The notes: generated by a model from the letters alone, not told the origin. 64,000 bases of DNA from Muribaculaceae bacterium Isolate-036 (Harlan) (GCA_003833075.1 RIAY01000003.1:62001-126000); one strand, 5' to 3'. Shown: positions 44,283-52,898, numbered from the stretch's first letter. Numbers and translations are program-made.

Positions 44283-46211
44283 ATGCGTATTGTCAAAAGG
44301 CTTTATCTTTTCATATTAAAGAGCTTCCTGCCTCTGTTCGCGATGACATTCTTCATCGTGCTTTTCATCGTACTGATGCAGTTCCTCTGGAAATATATAG
44401 ATGACCTTGTAGGTAAGGGGTTGTCGTTTGATGTTCTCGGTGAACTGTTTTTCTATGCTGCGGTGACATTGGTTCCGATGGCGTTGCCGTTAGCTATCCT
44501 GCTTGCCAGTCTGATGACTTTCGGCAATCTGGGCGAACGTTCGGAGCTTACCGCAATCAAGGCATCCGGCATCTCTCTTCTGAATGTGATGAAACCGCTC
44601 ATCATACTTGTGATGGCTATCGCTGTCGGGGCTTTCTTTTTTCAGAACGACATTCTGCCGAAAGCTCAGGTAAAAATGTGGACATTGCTTTTCTCAATGA
44701 AACAGAAGAGTCCGGAGGTGGAGATTCCGGAAGGTGTTTTTTACGACCAGATTCCCGGTTATAACCTCTATGTGAAGAGCAAGAATCAGCAAACCGGGGT
44801 TCTCTACGATGTGATGATCTACGATATCAGCCGGGGAGGTGACAACTCCACGATACTTCTGGCAGACTCGGCGCGAATGGCTTTTACAAAAGACAGCAAG
44901 TATCTGTATCTGCATCTGTTTACCGGCGAGCAGTTCGAGAATCTTCGTGAACAGCGTTCTCTTGACAGGAACGTGCCTTTCCGTCGCGAATCATTTGTCG
45001 ACAAGGAGGTGCTTATCCCTTTTGATGCAAATTTCAACCGTCTTGACGAGGGCGGCATGCGAAAGCAATATGTTGGAAAGAACATGACTGAGCTTCAGCA
45101 GACCATTGACTCGGTCTCGCAAAGGGTGGATTCCATCGGGGAGGATTATGCGAGAGAGCTGAAGCGGACGGCTTTTTCAGGAGTGTTGCGATCCACCTAT
45201 TTTTCTGAAGCCGACAGCAAGAAAGATGCTGAAAACAATAAGGAGAGCGCAGTGCTGACTCCTGCCCCGCCAGTGGCGGCGATGCCTCTCGATTCCTTGC
45301 TTGGCGCGCTCTCTCCCGTCCAACTCGGTGATATCTACAGTCAGGCACGCGCCCTTACTTCCAACAGGGTCGCGGAACTTGAATTCCGTGCACTCACCAT
45401 GGGTGATGAAAAAAGAACGATACGCCGCCACGAAATTGAACTGATCAAGAAATTCACGCTTTCCGTGGCTTGTATCATTTTCTTCTTTATCGGTGCTCCT
45501 TTAGGCGCGATCATCAGAAAAGGTGGACTCGGCACACCTCTGGTGATATCTGTGTTGCTGTTTTTGGTCTATTATATAATAGACAACACCGGATATAAAA
45601 TGGCTCGCGATGGGCGCATCGCTGTCTGGGCGGGAATGTGGCTGTCGACCTCTATCCTGTTGCCTCTCGGAATATTTGTGACCTACAAGGCAATGAATGA
45701 TTCGGCAGTGTTCAACAAAGATCTCTACCTGAATCTTATGAGACGCTGGCTCGGGCTCACCGAGAAAAGGCATGTGCCGATGAAAGAGGTCATTATCAAT
45801 GAAGTGTCGCTGCGGCGTGCCGAGGCGTTGCTTGTGCGTCTATACGGAGAATCACGAGTATGGCTGCGACGCAACGGTCGCAGACTCTCTTATCGAGAAT
45901 ACTGGCGCAGAGGGTATTCACTCGAAGAAATAACGCGCATTGGAACTCTTGTGGATGAAACTGTCAATTATCTGCATGACTCGCGTGATGTGAAAGTGAA
46001 TTCGAAACTCGAGAAATTCCCTGTACTAAAGCCGTTGTGGATCTATCACCCTGCTAACCGGCGCTGGCTGTGTCGCACACTCGCGTTCTTTGTGCCGGCT
46101 GGAGGTATCATATATCTTCTGAGCATACCTTACTGCCGCAGACTCGTAAAAGAGTTTGAAGCGGTGGAATCAGCTTCGCTTGAAGAACTCAGAATTGTTA
46201 ATAAATCTTAA
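44283..46211 (+). CDS. LptF/LptG-family (YjgP/YjgQ) permease
   Basis: A 642-residue inner-membrane protein. The first three helices (residues about 10-120) include the family sequence around PLFAMTFFIVLFIVLMQFLW and MALPLAILLASLMTFGNLGE. A large periplasmic domain (about 125-375) follows, then three more helices (about 385-480). A cytoplasmic/membrane C-terminal extension of about 160 residues comes after, with a further hydrophobic hairpin near residue 600. LptF and LptG extract lipopolysaccharide and hand it to LptC. Only one such gene is in the window. ATG 44283 is preferred because homologues begin near KRLYLFILKSF; ATG 44256 is an alternative. Confidence 0.9.
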   Translation: MRIVKRLYLFILKSFLPLFAMTFFIVLFIVLMQFLWKYIDDLVGKGLSFDVLGELFFYAAVTLVPMALPLAILLASLMTFGNLGERSELTAIKASGISLLNVMKPLIILVMAIAVGAFFFQNDILPKAQVKMWTLLFSMKQKSPEVEIPEGVFYDQIPGYNLYVKSKNQQTGVLYDVMIYDISRGGDNSTILLADSARMAFTKDSKYLYLHLFTGEQFENLREQRSLDRNVPFRRESFVDKEVLIPFDANFNRLDEGGMRKQYVGKNMTELQQTIDSVSQRVDSIGEDYARELKRTAFSGVLRSTYFSEADSKKDAENNKESAVLTPAPPVAAMPLDSLLGALSPVQLGDIYSQARALTSNRVAELEFRALTMGDEKRTIRRHEIELIKKFTLSVACIIFFFIGAPLGAIIRKGGLGTPLVISVLLFLVYYIIDNTGYKMARDGRIAVWAGMWLSTSILLPLGIFVTYKAMNDSAVFNKDLYLNLMRRWLGLTEKRHVPMKEVIINEVSLRRAEALLVRLYGESRVWLRRNGRRLSYREYWRRGYSLEEITRIGTLVDETVNYLHDSRDVKVNSKLEKFPVLKPLWIYHPANRRWLCRTLAFFVPAGGIIYLLSIPYCRRLVKEFEAVESASLEELRIVNKS

Positions 46212-46323
46212 ACATAATAATTCGCAGAACTATTTTCCTATTATCAATGTTTTAATAGACGAAAGAAAGAAGATAGATTTTTGTTCATTAAGTTTAAGTT
46301 CTAACAGGTTCGCCTGTTAAAGA

Positions 46324-46357
46324 AAGCGGCCACTCGTGAGGAGCGGCCGCTTTTTTG
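46324..46357 (+). terminator. Intrinsic terminator after the permease gene
   Basis: AAGCGGCC at 46324-46331 pairs with GGCCGCTT at 46345-46352, followed by TTTT. A UUCG-tetraloop hairpin lies just before it (46303-46318). Confidence 0.88.
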
Positions 46358-46392
46358 TGTATGGTTTGGTATATGTCGTCAGTCCAAACTTA

Positions 46393-46513
46393 TAAGTAAG
46401 TATTGAAAATTAGTTTATAATAAGTAAATGCTATGCTTATTTAAATTTTGAATCATGAAATCATCTCAAAATCTCCTAAAATTTAATATAAGCTAATTTC
46501 CAACACTTACTTA
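46393..46513. repeat. 121-bp element with 27-bp imperfect terminal inverted repeats (MITE-like)
   Basis: The left arm 46393-46419 begins TAAGTAAGTATTG, and the right arm 46487-46513, read in reverse complement, begins TAAGTAAGTGTTG. The arms match at 24 of 27 positions. The inside is AT-rich and non-coding, with a small AATAAG/CTTATT hairpin. No clear target-site duplication is visible. It ends 20 bases before the queF -7 element. Confidence 0.6.
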
Positions 46514-46532
46514 ATGGTATTTATTTTTTTGT

Positions 46533-46540
46533 TAATTTTG
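46533..46540 (+). promoter_or_regulatory. -7 element of queF, right at the start codon
   Basis: TAATTTTG at 46533-46540 matches the consensus and ends 4 bases before the ATG at 46545. Transcription would begin at or next to the start codon, implying a leaderless or nearly leaderless mRNA, or use of a later start. No -33 TTTG is at the right place. Confidence 0.5.
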
Positions 46541-46544
46541 CAGT

Positions 46545-47021
46545 ATGAGAACAGAGAAAGAACTTGAGGGGGTCAGTCTCCTCGGCAACCAGGGGGTGAA
46601 GTATCCGACGGATTATGACCCCTCTCTATTAGAGACTTTTGAGAATAAACATCCGGAAAATGAATATGTCGTCACATTCGATTGTCCGGAGTTCACCACT
46701 CTTTGTCCCAAAACGGGGCAGCCGGATTTCGGGCATATATATATCACTTACATACCTCGTGAAAGGATGGTGGAAAGCAAAAGCCTTAAGCTTTATCTTT
46801 TCAGTTTCCGCAATCATGGCGATTTCCATGAGGATTGTGTGAATATAATAATGAAAGACCTTGCCCGGCTCATGGATCCGAAATATATCGAGGTGCGTGG
46901 CGTATTTATGCCTCGCGGTGGCATTTCAATTTATCCGTTTGCCAATATGGGTGATGCGGATCATCAGGATTATGTGAAGGCACGCCGACTCTCGGTGATG
47001 GCGGAATCAGCCGGAAGATGA
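46545..47021 (+). CDS. queF: NADPH-dependent 7-cyano-7-deazaguanine (preQ0) reductase QueF
   Basis: Reduces the nitrile of preQ0 to the amine preQ1 in queuosine synthesis. The 158 residues are the single-domain (type I) form. The catalytic Cys is in [13 protein letters not shown] (about residue 51), and the QueF motif of E(S/K)KSLKLY is seen as [22 protein letters not shown]. The C-terminal RGGISIYP is also typical. The start is uncertain by up to about 7 residues because the promoter abuts the first ATG. queC follows after 142 bases. Confidence 0.96.
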   Translation: MRTEKELEGVSLLGNQGVKYPTDYDPSLLETFENKHPENEYVVTFDCPEFTTLCPKTGQPDFGHIYITYIPRERMVESKSLKLYLFSFRNHGDFHEDCVNIIMKDLARLMDPKYIEVRGVFMPRGGISIYPFANMGDADHQDYVKARRLSVMAESAGR

Positions 47022-47044
47022 TGATTTGCCGTATATTCGGAATA

Positions 47045-47141
47045 TTTTAGAAACTGAAGTCGTCTTGACATATTTACGAAAGTTAAAACAACTTCTAAGT
47101 CCAGACGAGTTCGCTGTTTAAATTTAAGAAGTTTCTTAAAA
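47045..47141 (+). other. Nested inverted repeats in the queF-queC gap
   Basis: Outer arms TTTTAGAAACT (47045-47055) and AGTTTCTTAAAA (47130-47141) pair with one bulge. Inner arms 47056-47069 and 47099-47112 pair at 12 of 14 positions around GTCGTCT/AGACGA. An AAGTT/AACTT hairpin sits in the centre. As RNA this would be a branched leader upstream of queC. It does not match the preQ1-I consensus I know. Confidence 0.5.
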
Positions 47142-47163
47142 CAACGTTACTTTTAGATTCTTT

Positions 47164-47802
47164 ATGGAACAAAAAGATTCAATAATAGTTTTGTCGGGCG
47201 GAATGGATTCGGTTACGCTTCTTCATGACCGGAAGTCGCGGATTGCGCTCGCTGTTACTTTTGACTATGGTTCCAACCATAATGCGCGTGAAATTGAATG
47301 TGCCCGCTGGCAGTGTGAACTTCTGGGGATAGAGCATATCGTCATACCACTTTCGTTTATGGGTGAGTATTTCAGCAGTTCCTTGCTTTCTGGTGCTGAT
47401 GCGATACCCGAGGGGCATTATGCTGATGATAATATGAAGTCTACCGTGGTGCCTTTCCGCAACGGCATCATGCTTTCAGTTGCTTGCGGACTCGCTGAGT
47501 CCCGTGGGCTGAAGCATGTTATGATAGCCAACCATGGTGGAGATCATGCAATATATCCGGACTGTCGCGCGGGTTTTGTGGATGCGATGTCTCTTGCAAT
47601 GAAGGAAGGCACGTATGACGGTGTTACGATCATTGCCCCGTATACCGATATAACCAAAGGTGAGATTGCGGTGATAGGCAAGAAGCTCGGAGTGGATTAT
47701 ACCCATACTTATTCCTGCTATAAAGGCGGTGAGGAGCATTGTGGGAAATGCGGCACTTGCGTGGAGCGTGCCGAGGCTCTTGCTTATGCAGGTATTGAAT
47801 AA
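47164..47802 (+). CDS. queC: 7-cyano-7-deazaguanine (preQ0) synthase QueC
   Basis: ATP-dependent enzyme (212 residues) that turns 7-carboxy-7-deazaguanine and ammonia into preQ0. The PP-loop is LSGGMDSVTLL at the N-terminus. The zinc site is the C-terminal cluster CYKGGEEHCGKCGTC. The region ending VVPFRNGIMLSVA also fits. It is the last gene of the plus-strand que pair and is followed by a long palindromic terminator. Confidence 0.97.
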   Translation: MEQKDSIIVLSGGMDSVTLLHDRKSRIALAVTFDYGSNHNAREIECARWQCELLGIEHIVIPLSFMGEYFSSSLLSGADAIPEGHYADDNMKSTVVPFRNGIMLSVACGLAESRGLKHVMIANHGGDHAIYPDCRAGFVDAMSLAMKEGTYDGVTIIAPYTDITKGEIAVIGKKLGVDYTHTYSCYKGGEEHCGKCGTCVERAEALAYAGIE

Positions 47803-47810
47803 ATGTATTG

Positions 47811-47867
47811 AACATGATGATAATAAAAAAGGAGCCTTTCGGGCTCCTTTTTTATTATCATCATGTT
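47811..47867. terminator. Bidirectional terminator with 26-bp perfect arms
   Basis: The arms 47811-47836 and 47842-47867 are perfectly complementary over 26 bases around a 5-base loop (TTTCG). They contain A6 and T6 on either side of the GGAGCC/GGCTCC core, so it can stop both queC (+) and queE (-). It ends 1 base from the queE stop. Confidence 0.95.
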
Positions 47868-47868
47868 T

Positions 47869-48468
47869 TCAAGGGATGTCAAGATACCTGTGCAATTGCA
47901 CGGAGAGTGTCCATTTCGGGTCGGCAAGTATACGGCGAACCGTGTTGAGCCTGTTCTGTCGGAACTCTTCTTCATCGGGAACATAACAGGGTTGGAGATA
48001 CATTATTGTGTCTTCTCCGCGACACGGAAGATCGAAGTAAGGATCAAGGTCCTGACCCAGATCCACAACCTTTATCTCGTTTGCGTGTCTTACTCTCACC
48101 GGAGCTTCACCTGCCCCTTCGAAGCCGGATTTAGGACTGACTGTGACCCAGTCGATGCCTTCCGGAACCGGAAGCGTGCCGTTTGTTTCAATTGCTATCT
48201 TCTTTCCTGTAGCTCTTTTCAGAAGATGGATGAAATCCTCGTCTATCCACATTGCCGGCTCGCCACCGGTAAGCACTACCCAGTCAGCGGAATAAAGGTT
48301 GATTGCGCGGATTATTGCGTCATCATCCATGTATATTCCTTCTGTGTGGGCGGTGTCGCAGAAAGAGCAGTTCAGATTGCATCCTGAAAAGCGCACGAAA
48401 ACAGAGGGATACCCTTCATGGTGTCCCTCTCCCTGGAGTGAATAGAATATTTCGTTAATCTTCCTCAT
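47869..48468 (-). CDS. queE: 7-carboxy-7-deazaguanine synthase QueE
   Basis: Radical-SAM enzyme (199 residues) that contracts 6-carboxy-tetrahydropterin to 7-carboxy-7-deazaguanine. The cluster motif is CNLNCSFC (C-x3-C-x2-C) near residue 29, and the start MRKINEIFYSLQGEG is the family beginning. LTGGEPAM and IAIETNGT follow. The ATG at 48468 lies inside the end of queD (14-base overlap); a longer in-frame reading to 48600 is only a shadow of queD. Confidence 0.96.
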   Translation of the reverse strand: MRKINEIFYSLQGEGHHEGYPSVFVRFSGCNLNCSFCDTAHTEGIYMDDDAIIRAINLYSADWVVLTGGEPAMWIDEDFIHLLKRATGKKIAIETNGTLPVPEGIDWVTVSPKSGFEGAGEAPVRVRHANEIKVVDLGQDLDPYFDLPCRGEDTIMYLQPCYVPDEEEFRQNRLNTVRRILADPKWTLSVQLHRYLDIP

Positions 48469-48787
48469 AAGCCGCCATGTTCCCCTCGCTTTCCTGCACT
48501 TCGCAGCGATAGCATGAGGGAATGGTCTCGACCACCCATCGCGCGATGTTCTCCGCTGTCGGATTAAAGGGGAGAACATCATTGATGACCGTGTGGTCAA
48601 GCATGTTCATGATCTTGTTTTTAATCAGAGTAAAGTCTGCCACCATGCCGTCGGCGTTAAGCTCTTTCGCACGGCATTCCACAATGATTATCCAGTTGTG
48701 TCCGTGAAGACGGGTGCATTTGCTTTCATAGCTCAGGTCGAGCCTGTGAGCCGCACTTACCTCCAGACGTTTTCTTACATAATACAT
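48455..48787 (-). CDS. queD: 6-carboxy-tetrahydropterin synthase QueD
   Basis: Converts dihydroneopterin triphosphate to 6-carboxy-tetrahydropterin (110 residues). Zinc ligands are the His in SAAHRL and the HGH in RLHGHNW; the catalytic Cys is in SKCTRLHGH, and the Glu in QESEG is the last family mark. It starts 8 bases after the zinc-ribbon gene and overlaps queE. Confidence 0.95.
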   Translation of the reverse strand: MYYVRKRLEVSAAHRLDLSYESKCTRLHGHNWIIIVECRAKELNADGMVADFTLIKNKIMNMLDHTVINDVLPFNPTAENIARWVVETIPSCYRCEVQESEGNMAAYEED

Positions 48788-48795
48788 CGGACGGT

Positions 48796-49611
48796 TTATT
48801 TATCGGCAGACTTACGACCCTTCTTCTTCTCGGCAACCTCAGGTTTTGGCGCTTCCTCGATGCCGGCGAGAGAACCGTCAATCATGATGCGTCCGCAATA
48901 TTCGCACACGATGACTTTCTTATGCATGCGGATTTCAAGCTGACGCTGCGGGGGAATGCGGTTGAAGCAGCCGCCGCAGGCGTTACGCTGCACGCATACG
49001 ATGCCGAGTCCGTTGCGTGCGTTCTTGCGGATACGCTTGAATGCGGCGAGAGTATAGTCGTCGATAAGTGGCTCCAGAGCCTTTGCTTTCTCGCGTATCG
49101 ACTCTTCTTCCTGACGTGTCTCGGATATTATTTCCTCGAGTTCCTTTTTCTTCTGCTCAAGAATGTGCTCGTTGTCGGCGAGTTCTTCCTTGTCGTGCTC
49201 GATTTCTGCTATCTTTGCCTCGATTCTGCTGTTGGCATCGCGAATGTTCTTTTCTGCAAGCTCTATCTCAAGACTTTCAAATTCCTTCTCCTTCTCAAGG
49301 AATGCAAATTCGCGGTTGTTGCGCACGTTATTGATCTGTTCCTCATATTTGGCTATCTTTTCACGACGCATCTCGATTTCACCCTGCTTTGTCTTGATGA
49401 GGGTGTTGAGTCCTGCTATTTCTTCCTCATGTTTAGCGATGCGGGTCTGGAAGCGGATGATTTCGTCTTCACGGTCTTTCACCTCGTTTGGAAGTTCGCC
49501 GCGCAGAATTTTGATGCGGTCAATCTCTGAGAGATATGTCTGCAGCTGATAGAGTGCTTTGAGGCGCTCCTCAACGCTGCGTTCCTTGTCATTCTTTTTC
49601 TCTGTTGCCAT
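48796..49611 (-). CDS. Coiled-coil protein with C4 zinc ribbon (CT398-like)
   Basis: A 271-residue soluble protein. Residues about 30-185 form a long charged coiled coil. The C-terminal part has the C4-type zinc ribbon: CGGC, then about 21 residues, then CEYCGR (about residues 200-235), followed by a Lys-rich tail (KKKGRKSADK). Relatives in many bacteria are thought to bind nucleic acids or membrane-associated partners, without an agreed function. The ATG at 49611 (MATEKKND) fits better than an upstream extension. It lies between the Nif3-like gene and queD. Confidence 0.88.
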   Translation of the reverse strand: MATEKKNDKERSVEERLKALYQLQTYLSEIDRIKILRGELPNEVKDREDEIIRFQTRIAKHEEEIAGLNTLIKTKQGEIEMRREKIAKYEEQINNVRNNREFAFLEKEKEFESLEIELAEKNIRDANSRIEAKIAEIEHDKEELADNEHILEQKKKELEEIISETRQEEESIREKAKALEPLIDDYTLAAFKRIRKNARNGLGIVCVQRNACGGCFNRIPPQRQLEIRMHKKVIVCEYCGRIMIDGSLAGIEEAPKPEVAEKKKGRKSADK

Positions 49612-49704
49612 ATGATTTGTAAATTTTTTTATTAAAGTTGAGCAAGCGGTAAACACCGGATATCAGACCTTGATCCTAAAGCCGGGTCCACAAGCTTGAA
49701 TTGT

Positions 49705-50535
49705 TCAGATTACCCCTACAGGATTCGTTTCGGAATCCGAGAAATACAGGAGGCAGTCCGGATACTTGTCACGTATTATGCGCGAGAATATCTTGCAAGC
49801 ACAAAGCTCGCTCTCATAGTGTCCTATGTCTGCGATTATAATGTCAAGTCCGTATGCTGTGAAATCGTGATACTTCACATCTCCGGTGATTATAGCATCA
49901 GCACCGGCATTCGCTGCGTCAAGGATCAAGGAAGCCCCGGATCCGCCACAAAGGGCTACGCGCTTCACGACTAACTGAGGTGACTGAACCGAATACTTCA
50001 GTGCCTTGACTCCGAACGTTTCTTTCACCTTGCGCAAAAACTCCAGCTTTGGGGTGGGACGAAGGTTTCCGATTATTCCTATTCCCGTGGTTCCTTCGGA
50101 GTTCTTGGGTTCAAGCACTTGCAGGTCGGTCATATTGAGCATGTGTGCCATTTCATGACTTACGCCGTCCCATGCTGAGTCAAGGTTGGTATGTGCTGAA
50201 TATATTGCAACGTCATGGCGTATGGCTTTCGCTACGATACGCTCTATTGCCGTGCGCCCGGTGATCTCCTTGAGTCCACGAAAGATCAGAGGGTGGTGGG
50301 TTATGACGAGATTACACTGACGCTGGATTGCCTCGTCAAGGATTTCCTCCGTGATGTCAAGGCAGAGCAAGGCTGCTGTTACCTGCATGTCGGGGTTTCC
50401 AACCTGCAGACCGGTATTGTCATAGCTTTCCTGCAATGACTTGGGAGCAAACTCTTCAATGGTTCGCGCAATATCTGAAACTTTCACCATCTTTTTCGCT
50501 TTGATGGCTTCAACGATATCGAGGGGAGTCGACAT
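49705..50535 (-). CDS. Nif3-like dinuclear metal protein
   Basis: A 276-residue member of the Nif3/YbgI family (annotated in many genomes as GTP cyclohydrolase I type 2). Metal-binding regions are ITHHPLIF, SAHTNLDS, and GHYESE near the C-terminus. The biochemical role is not settled. ATG 50535 was used; ATG 50487 (MVKVSDIARTIEEFAP) matches the usual family start at least as well. aspS ends 30 bases upstream, and the Nif3-like gene leads into the zinc-ribbon and que genes. Confidence 0.92.
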   Translation of the reverse strand: MSTPLDIVEAIKAKKMVKVSDIARTIEEFAPKSLQESYDNTGLQVGNPDMQVTAALLCLDITEEILDEAIQRQCNLVITHHPLIFRGLKEITGRTAIERIVAKAIRHDVAIYSAHTNLDSAWDGVSHEMAHMLNMTDLQVLEPKNSEGTTGIGIIGNLRPTPKLEFLRKVKETFGVKALKYSVQSPQLVVKRVALCGGSGASLILDAANAGADAIITGDVKYHDFTAYGLDIIIADIGHYESELCACKIFSRIIRDKYPDCLLYFSDSETNPVGVI

Positions 50536-50565
50536 TTATAATCAGTAATAATTTTAAACAGCTTC

Positions 50566-52323
50566 TTAATTGTCAGATGGCTTGAGTTCAAGCTGGAGCT
50601 CGTCAAGCTGGCTCTGGTCTATGGCAGACGGGGATTCGTTCATCACGTCACGTCCTGAATTGTTTTTCGGGAAGGCTATAACGTCGCGGATTGTATCAAG
50701 TCCCGCAAGAATGGAAACGAACCTGTCGAACCCGAGTGCCAATCCTCCATGAGGTGGTGCACCATATTTGAATGCATTCATCAGGAAGCCGAATTGCTCC
50801 TGAGCGCGCTCCGGAGTGAATCCTAACAGTTCAAACATCTGGTCTTGCAGCGCAGCATCGTGGATACGTATGGAACCGCCACCAAGCTCTGTGCCGTTGA
50901 CAACGATATCATAGGCGGTTGCCCTGACTTTGCCGGTGTCTGTCTTGAGCATCGGTATGTCTTCCGGATTGGGAGACGTGAAAGGATGGTGCATGGCATA
51001 GAAACGTTGTGTTTCTTCATCCCATTCGAACAAGGGGAAGTCTACTACCCAGAGCGGGGCGAATACATTCTTGTCACGCAAGCCGAGTCGGTTGCCGAGC
51101 TCAAGACGAAGCTCGCAAAGCTGTTTGCGTGTCTTCATTGTCTCTCCTGTCATCACAAGCAACAGGTCACCGGCTTCAGCTCCCGCTTTTTCGCCCCATG
51201 CGCGTAACTCCTCTTCGGTGTAGAATTTGCCGACAGAACTCTTTATGGAACCGTCAGCCTCGAATTTTACATATATGAGACCTTTTGCACCGATTTGTGG
51301 ACGTTTCACAAATTCTGTGAGTTCATCTATCTGTTTGCGAGAATAGTTGGCGCAACCTTTGGCAAGGATTCCGACTGTAAGTTCTGCGTCATCAATCACG
51401 CTGAAGCCTTTACCTTTTGCCACATCATTGAGTTCTACAAACTCCATTCCGAAACGTATGTCCGGTTTGTCAGAACCGTAACGTTGCATGGCGTCAGCCC
51501 ATGTGATACGAGGGAATGCTTCGGTGAAGTCTATTCCTTTTACATATTTGAATATATGTTTCACAAGTCCTTCGAAAGTGCGGATCACATCTTCCTGCTC
51601 CACGAAGCTCATCTCGCAGTCTATCTGAGTGAACTCCGGCTGGCGGTCGGCACGAAGGTCTTCATCGCGGAAACATTTTGCAATCTGGAAATAACGGTCG
51701 TAGCCGCTTACCATAAGAAGCTGTTTGAACAGCTGGGGACTCTGAGGAAGGGCATAGAACTCTCCGGGATTCATGCGGGAAGGCACAACGAAGTCTCGTG
51801 CTCCTTCGGGTGTAGATTTGACCAGGATCGGAGTCTCGATTTCCAGGAATCCCTCTGCATCGAGATAACGCCTGATTTCGAATGCCATCTTGTGGCGGAG
51901 TTCGAGGTTGCGTCTTACGCAAGGACGTCGGAGATCGAGATAGCGATATTTCATGCGGAGGTCATCGCCACCGTCTGTGTTGTCTTCGATAGTGAAAGGG
52001 GGAACCTCGCTGCGGTTAAGTATGCTGAAAGTGTCCGCGATTACTTCTATATCACCAGTCGGAAGGTTCGAATTTTTCGAGCTGCGCTCCTCAACCTTCC
52101 CTGTAACCTGCACAACAAATTCGCGTCCAAGCGTGTTGGCAGCCTCGGTGAGCTCCCGGTTGATCTCATTGTTGAAAACCACCTGAGTGATTCCATAACG
52201 GTCGCGGATGTCCACGAAAGTCATACCGCCCATTTTACGGGTGCGTTGCACCCATCCTGCCAGCGTCACGGTCTGTCCGGCATCGGCGAGGCGAAGTTCG
52301 CCACATGTCCTGTTTCTATACAT
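50566..52323 (-). CDS. aspS: Aspartate-tRNA ligase
   Basis: Class IIb synthetase of the bacterial type (585 residues). It has an N-terminal OB domain ([15 protein letters not shown]), motif 2 [18 protein letters not shown], a GAD insertion domain (about 280-420), and motif 3 [16 protein letters not shown]. It has its own strong promoter about 115 bases upstream. Asparaginyl-tRNA synthetase is also present, so a discriminating AspRS is expected. Confidence 0.98.
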   Translation of the reverse strand: MYRNRTCGELRLADAGQTVTLAGWVQRTRKMGGMTFVDIRDRYGITQVVFNNEINRELTEAANTLGREFVVQVTGKVEERSSKNSNLPTGDIEVIADTFSILNRSEVPPFTIEDNTDGGDDLRMKYRYLDLRRPCVRRNLELRHKMAFEIRRYLDAEGFLEIETPILVKSTPEGARDFVVPSRMNPGEFYALPQSPQLFKQLLMVSGYDRYFQIAKCFRDEDLRADRQPEFTQIDCEMSFVEQEDVIRTFEGLVKHIFKYVKGIDFTEAFPRITWADAMQRYGSDKPDIRFGMEFVELNDVAKGKGFSVIDDAELTVGILAKGCANYSRKQIDELTEFVKRPQIGAKGLIYVKFEADGSIKSSVGKFYTEEELRAWGEKAGAEAGDLLLVMTGETMKTRKQLCELRLELGNRLGLRDKNVFAPLWVVDFPLFEWDEETQRFYAMHHPFTSPNPEDIPMLKTDTGKVRATAYDIVVNGTELGGGSIRIHDAALQDQMFELLGFTPERAQEQFGFLMNAFKYGAPPHGGLALGFDRFVSILAGLDTIRDVIAFPKNNSGRDVMNESPSAIDQSQLDELQLELKPSDN

Positions 52324-52439
52324 TTTTAGCTAAAATGATATCTTTCGGCATCCCCGCTTCTCGCGGATTCAGCCTTGTTAAAAAGCTTTTTATTTGCGAA
52401 TACGTCGGCAAACAAATGACAATATCCGCTTCAAACATG

Positions 52440-52470
52440 CAAAATTAGCAAAAAAACATCGCTTTGTCAA
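52440..52470 (-). promoter_or_regulatory. Promoter for aspS
   Basis: On the minus strand TTG (52468-52470) and TAATTTTG (52440-52447) are 20 bases apart. The transcript would carry a leader of about 110 bases. This leader holds a small CCGC/GCGG hairpin. Confidence 0.8.
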
Positions 52471-52513
52471 TATTTAAACGTAAAAACAGAAAAACATTCT
52501 GCATGATCCTTTG

Positions 52514-52747
52514 TCAGTTTCTCTCTTTGGAGCGGAGAAGCCAGTGGCAGAGGCGACATTCGAGACAGCGCCCCGCTTCGGCTTTTTCCATATCTCCGTG
52601 TGCCGCGCCGTGCGCGTATAATATAGGAGCAGCGAGGTTGATCAAGAAGAGGTCGACACTGCCTTGCTTCAAGGCGTCTCCGTTGTCGAGATTCAGTTTG
52701 CGTCCGGGCATCCGGTGTTGCCATAAATATTGATAGAACTTCCCCAT
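52514..52747 (-). pseudogene. Miniature remnant of a DUF2851 protein
   Basis: A 77-residue frame. The first 26 residues (FYQYLWQHRMPGRKLNLDNG in the middle) resemble the DUF2851 N-terminus (LLHYVWKHR...TTDG). Without any gap, it continues into the DUF2851 C-terminal pattern (LFLINLAAPILYAHG, then RCLECRLCHWLLR, which matches the CLRC end). About 300 residues of the family core are missing. It could be a decayed gene held in frame, or a small Cys-containing protein with a new role. No promoter is obvious. Assignment is from recalled family sequence. Confidence 0.55.
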
Positions 52748-52790
52748 ATGGTTAATTAATGTTAATTCAAACGATTCCTCAAAAATCTTT

Positions 52791-52823
52791 CTTTCGAAAT
52801 TTTAGAATTATTTTGTAACTTTG
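52791..52823 (+). promoter_or_regulatory. Promoter of the recO leader
   Basis: TAACTTTG at 52816-52823 is a perfect -7. A weaker -33 (TTTC) is at about 52792-52795. Transcription would start near 52830, with a terminator-like hairpin 35 bases later. Confidence 0.6.
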
Positions 52824-52864
52824 TAGAGTGTTTTTCATAGTATTAAATTAAGATTAAGGTTTCG

Positions 52865-52898
52865 GTCTATCTCTTTGTGAAAAGGGGTAGACTTTTTT
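52865..52898 (+). terminator. Terminator or attenuator in the recO leader
   Basis: GTCTATCTCTTT (52865-52876) pairs with AAAGGGGTAGAC (52881-52892), a 12-bp stem with two G-U pairs and a GTGA loop, followed by TTTTTTATTTT. It lies between the promoter and the recO start, so it makes either a short RNA of about 70 bases or a regulated leader. Confidence 0.75.

Larger units (their letters stand above)
46212..46544 (+). other. 333-base intergenic region before queF
   Basis: It contains a UUCG-type hairpin (AACAGG-TTCG-CCTGTT, 46303-46318), the permease terminator (46324-46357), a 121-bp element with inverted ends (46393-46513), and the queF -7 element (46533-46540). No coding sequence is seen. 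Confidence 0.75.

Noticed and set aside
46212..46544. preQ1 riboswitch upstream of queF
   Set aside because: No match to the preQ1-I aptamer pattern is seen, and the -7 element lies after the only structured part, so the inverted repeat would not be in the transcript.
51295..52329. 344-codon open frame on the plus strand inside aspS
   Set aside because: Antisense to aspS with no recognisable protein features.
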